Below are positions 6,388-8,624 of a stretch of 8,624 nt of DNA, in pieces. Below the pieces are notes generated by a model, which saw only the letters and a list, made by a program, of their open reading frames with translations, was not told the origin of the DNA and did not search any database. The first letter of the stretch is position 1. Every line of letters begins with the position of its first letter. A program made the translations under genes and the position numbers. This stretch comes from Lachnospiraceae bacterium (GTDB taxonomy: Bacteria; Bacillota_A; Clostridia; Lachnospirales; Lachnospiraceae): assembly GCA_016281675.1 (NCBI GenBank), contig JAEEJD010000222.1:1-8624 (forward strand). Reading direction: 5' to 3'.

Positions 6388-7257
6388 TTATCCGTTTTCT
6401 TCTTTTTCAAGCAGCTGACGGTATACGTCTCTCTTGGACATTCCCCTGTCCGCAGCCACTTTCTTCATGGCTTCCTTACGGTCAAGTCCTTCCGATTCGT
6501 ATAACGCCATATGCTCATTTATATCTTTCTGCCTCCAGGCGTCGGCCTTCTCCTCATCCACCAGGCTCTGCGATCTGCCTTCAATGATAAGAACGTATTC
6601 GCCTTTCGGTTCCTTGTCTTCATAATAAACTGCGGCTTCCGCCATTCGCATTCGGATCGTCTGCTCGAACTTCTTCGTCAGTTCACGGCAAATAGCTATT
6701 CGCCTGTCACCGAGCGTTTCATAAAGTTGCGCGAGCGTGGTCTTCAGATGATGCGGAGCCTCATACAGTATGATCGTTCTTGTTTCATCCTTGAGCTCTT
6801 CGAGTATCCTCTTGCGCTCTTTTTTGTCCGAAGGAAGAAACCCTTCAAATACAAATCTTCTTGAAGGCATTCCCGACATCGACAGTGCCGTTACAAGTGC
6901 GCAGGGACCCGGAAGCGATGTCACCCTTATCCCCGCGTTATGACACATATCGGCAAGCACTTCCCCCGGATCCGATATCGCGGGAGTGCCTGCATCCGTG
7001 ATGAGTGCGACACTCTTTCCGTCAGCCATCTTGTCGATAAGTTCATTGGCCTTATCGTACTTATTATATTCATGATAACTTGTAAGAGGTACCTTTATCC
7101 CGAAATGATTAAGGAGCTTCAAACTGTTCCTTGTATCCTCGGCGGCAATGATGTCCACGCTTCTGAGCGTTTCAAGAACCCTTTCGGATATGTCCGAAAG
7201 ATTTCCTATCGGTGTCGCGCAAAGATAAAGCATACCCTGTCCGGGTCTTTCATTCAT
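6388..7257 (-). CDS. rsmI: 16S rRNA (cytidine(1402)-2'-O)-methyltransferase RsmI
   Basis: SAM-dependent enzyme that 2'-O-methylates C1402 of 16S rRNA in the decoding centre; B. subtilis YabC is the counterpart. The 289-residue length is normal. It belongs to the tetrapyrrole-methylase fold, with the diagnostic blocks LYLCATPIGNLSDIS (10-24), AAEDTRNS (38-45), ALITDAGTPAISDPG (84-98), SLPGPCALVTALSMSG (114-129) and FEGFLP (137-142). The C-terminal stretch ESEGLDRKEAMKKVAADRGMSKRDVYRQLL is the small helical extension usual in the family. ATG 7257 lies 2 nt after the stop of the upstream methyltransferase gene. No strong Shine-Dalgarno is seen, so coupled translation is likely. Confidence 0.97.
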   Translation of the reverse strand: MNERPGQGMLYLCATPIGNLSDISERVLETLRSVDIIAAEDTRNSLKLLNHFGIKVPLTSYHEYNKYDKANELIDKMADGKSVALITDAGTPAISDPGEVLADMCHNAGIRVTSLPGPCALVTALSMSGMPSRRFVFEGFLPSDKKERKRILEELKDETRTIILYEAPHHLKTTLAQLYETLGDRRIAICRELTKKFEQTIRMRMAEAAVYYEDKEPKGEYVLIIEGRSQSLVDEEKADAWRQKDINEHMALYESEGLDRKEAMKKVAADRGMSKRDVYRQLLEKEENG

Positions 7258-7259
7258 GA

Positions 7260-8015
7260 TCAGTATCCGTAAATATCATATATCTCTTTTGTGTAACAGT
7301 TCGGCGATTCATATACTATGAGGGGTCGCTCCACCGTCAGTCTTCGCCTTCCTCCGAGAAAAGCTTCTATCAGGACCATATTGGGTTCACGGTTGACATA
7401 CGGATGTACAAGCTTCATCCTCTTGGGCTCCAATCCGTATTTGGTGAGCGTTTCAAATATCTCAGTCAGCCTGAACGGTCTGTGGATCAGAAACATCTTT
7501 CCTCCGGGCTTTAGCATTCTTGCGGTGATCCTTGCGACATCATCGAAGTTGCACAGTATCTCATGCCTTGCAATGGCCCTCGGGGAATCGGGATTCTTGA
7601 TCCCGTGATTTTCTATCATATATGGCGGATTGCAGGTGACAACATCAAACTTACCGGCCTGGAGATAATCCTCCGCATTCTTAATATCCGCACAGATGAT
7701 GTTGATGCGGTCGTTAAGATCGTTTGCCGCAACACTTCTCTTGGCAAGATCGGCGACTTCCTTTTGTATCTCGATCCCGACGATCCTCTCAGCCTGTGTC
7801 TTGGCTGCCATGAGTATTGGGATTATACCGTTTCCGGTACAAAGGTCGAGGACGATCTCCCCGCGTTTTGCGTATGCATATCCCGACAACAGTACGGCAT
7901 CCATTCCGAAACAGAACTTCTCCGTGTTCTGGATGATCTTGTATCCGCATCTTTCAAGATCGTCAATCCGTTCTCCTTCATTCAGTTCAATCGTCGTCCA
8001 GTTTGGATTTGCCAT
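7260..8015 (-). CDS. trmN6: tRNA1(Val) (adenine(37)-N6)-methyltransferase family protein (TrmN6/YabB)
   Basis: Class I SAM-dependent methyltransferase. The E. coli relative (YfiC/TrmN6) methylates N6 of A37 in tRNA1-Val; YabB is the B. subtilis relative. At 251 residues it has family length. Visible parts are the N-terminal substrate region with YKIIQNTEKFCFGMDAVLL (25-43), SAM motif I VLDLCTGNGIIPI (55-67), the acidic ribose-binding strand GIEIQKE (80-86), the catalytic NPPY of N6-adenine methylases (129-132), and LKPGGKMFLIHRP (168-180). The start at 8015 overlaps the PSP1 gene by 29 nt. It is kept because no later ATG, GTG or TTG precedes the conserved DDLERCGYKIIQ region. The Shine-Dalgarno is weak, so translation probably relies on coupling. 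Exact tRNA target is by homology only. Confidence 0.93.
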   Translation of the reverse strand: MANPNWTTIELNEGERIDDLERCGYKIIQNTEKFCFGMDAVLLSGYAYAKRGEIVLDLCTGNGIIPILMAAKTQAERIVGIEIQKEVADLAKRSVAANDLNDRINIICADIKNAEDYLQAGKFDVVTCNPPYMIENHGIKNPDSPRAIARHEILCNFDDVARITARMLKPGGKMFLIHRPFRLTEIFETLTKYGLEPKRMKLVHPYVNREPNMVLIEAFLGGRRRLTVERPLIVYESPNCYTKEIYDIYGY

Positions 8016-8624
8016 CGTTGCGCTCTAGTCTTTCAAGCTCTTCCAGTTCCCGTTCTTCTTCGATCTCCTCGCGGTTCTTCTGATTCTTATTATCCTTATT
8101 CTTTCCGCGCTTTCCGCCTTTGCCGCCCTTCTCGTCATCCCGCTCCTTTTTGTGGCGCGGCTTGAATTTGAGCTCACCGACGGCATATTCACGGAGTTCC
8201 TTTTCATCATCGACTTCTACGACAACCTTAACGAGCTGCTTGAGAACGTTGGTCTCCCTGACTTCGCCCTTCAGGCCGTCGGGTGTCGTCACCGAATCTC
8301 CGACTCTCGGAAGCTTTCTGTTAAGCTCCTCGTACACCTCGGCCTCATTTTGCAGACAGCACATGAGACGTCCGCAGATCCCGGATATCTTTGTCGGATT
8401 AAGGGACAGGCTCTGTTCTTTTGCCATCTTGATCGATACCGGGGCAAAATCAGCAAGGTATGTATGGCAGCACAACGGACGTCCGCAGATCCCCATACCG
8501 CCGAGTATCTTGGTCTCATCTCTGACGCCCACCTGACGGAGTTCTATCCTCGTCCTGAACACTCCGGCCAGATCCTTTACAAGTTCACGAAAATCAACCC
8601 TTCCGTCTGCTGTGAAATAAAACA
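7987..8624 (-). CDS. ricT: PSP1 domain protein, RicT/YaaT family (partial, N-terminus outside window)
   Basis: In B. subtilis RicT (YaaT) acts with RicA and RicF in an Fe-S containing complex that supports RNase Y-dependent mRNA processing, sporulation and biofilm formation. The open frame continues to the window edge (FYFTADGRVDFRELVKDLAG precedes the GTG at 8562), so that GTG is not the true start. About 212 codons are visible. The PSP1 core shows VFRTRIELRQVGVRDE and two Cx4CC motifs, GICGRPLCC (8467-8487) and GICGRLMCC (8356-8376). These six cysteines are good candidates for metal or Fe-S binding. After a small beta-rich region (VGDSVTTPDGLKGEV) comes a highly charged tail of about 58 residues. 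The 3' end overlaps the methyltransferase start by 29 nt, matching the yaaT-yabB neighbourhood of Bacillus. Family is secure; function in this organism is by homology. Confidence 0.94.
   Translation of the reverse strand, partial: FYFTADGRVDFRELVKDLAGVFRTRIELRQVGVRDETKILGGMGICGRPLCCHTYLADFAPVSIKMAKEQSLSLNPTKISGICGRLMCCLQNEAEVYEELNRKLPRVGDSVTTPDGLKGEVRETNVLKQLVKVVVEVDDEKELREYAVGELKFKPRHKKERDDEKGGKGGKRGKNKDNKNQKNREEIEEERELEELERLERNDGKSKLDDD
8367..8493. repeat. Pair of exact 16-nt direct repeats encoding the duplicated GICGR motif in the PSP1 gene
   Basis: GACGTCCGCAGATCCC occurs at 8367-8382 and again at 8478-8493, 111 nt apart and in the same frame. On the coding strand both copies read GGG ATC TGC GGA CGT C, encoding G-I-C-G-R at the start of the two Cx4CC motifs. 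The protein motif duplication is a family feature. The identical codons make the two segments identical at DNA level too. Confidence 0.85.

Noticed and set aside
8289..8562. GTG at 8562 as the start of the PSP1 protein
   Set aside because: The frame stays open to the window edge and the upstream codons encode conserved-looking PSP1 sequence (DFRELVKDLAG), so the real start is outside the window.

Overview
The window reads as a housekeeping stretch of a low-to-mid GC Clostridia chromosome, most likely Lachnospiraceae (Butyrivibrio/Roseburia-like). This rests on protein style: a DUF1002 protein with a Pro/Thr linker, a DUF624 (YesL-like) membrane protein, a Cache-GGDEF protein and a UgpC/MsmK-type ATPase, plus the gene order around rsmI and metG. 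Genus is not resolved. All nine genes lie on the minus strand, so transcription runs from high to low coordinates.

Region A (8624 down to about 2792) looks like one tightly packed transcription unit: PSP1-domain protein (RicT/YaaT family, 5' end outside the window), a TrmN6/YabB-type tRNA adenine methyltransferase, RsmI, MetG, a secreted DUF1002 protein and a GNAT acetyltransferase. Joints are a 29-nt overlap, a 2-nt gap, 14- and 22-nt gaps holding strong Shine-Dalgarno sites, and a 1-nt TAATG overlap. The first four genes are a shortened form of the B. subtilis yaaT-yabA-yabB-yazA-yabC-abrB-metS neighbourhood. Together they cover RNA maturation, tRNA and 16S rRNA methylation, and tRNA charging. 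DUF1002 and GNAT are accessory additions at the 3' end.

Region B (about 2790 down to 537) is a two-gene signalling/membrane unit with its own likely sigma-A promoter: a DUF624 membrane protein overlapping by 14 nt a membrane-bound diguanylate cyclase. The cyclase has an extracytoplasmic Cache-like sensor, an intact GGDEF active site and an intact inhibitory RxxD site.

Region C (about 461 down to 1) is the promoter and first 133 codons of a sugar ABC-transporter ATPase (UgpC/MsmK type) that runs off the left edge. DUF624 proteins are often encoded with such transporters, so B and C may share a carbohydrate-uptake theme; this is inference.

I saw no rRNA, tRNA, CRISPR, insertion sequence, phage gene or toxin system, and no clearly novel system. 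The most unusual items are a CxxCH motif formed by the only two cysteines of the cyclase sensor, the DUF624/cyclase coupling, the DUF1002 protein's amphipathic C-terminal tail, and a duplicated GICGRxxCC motif in the PSP1 protein.
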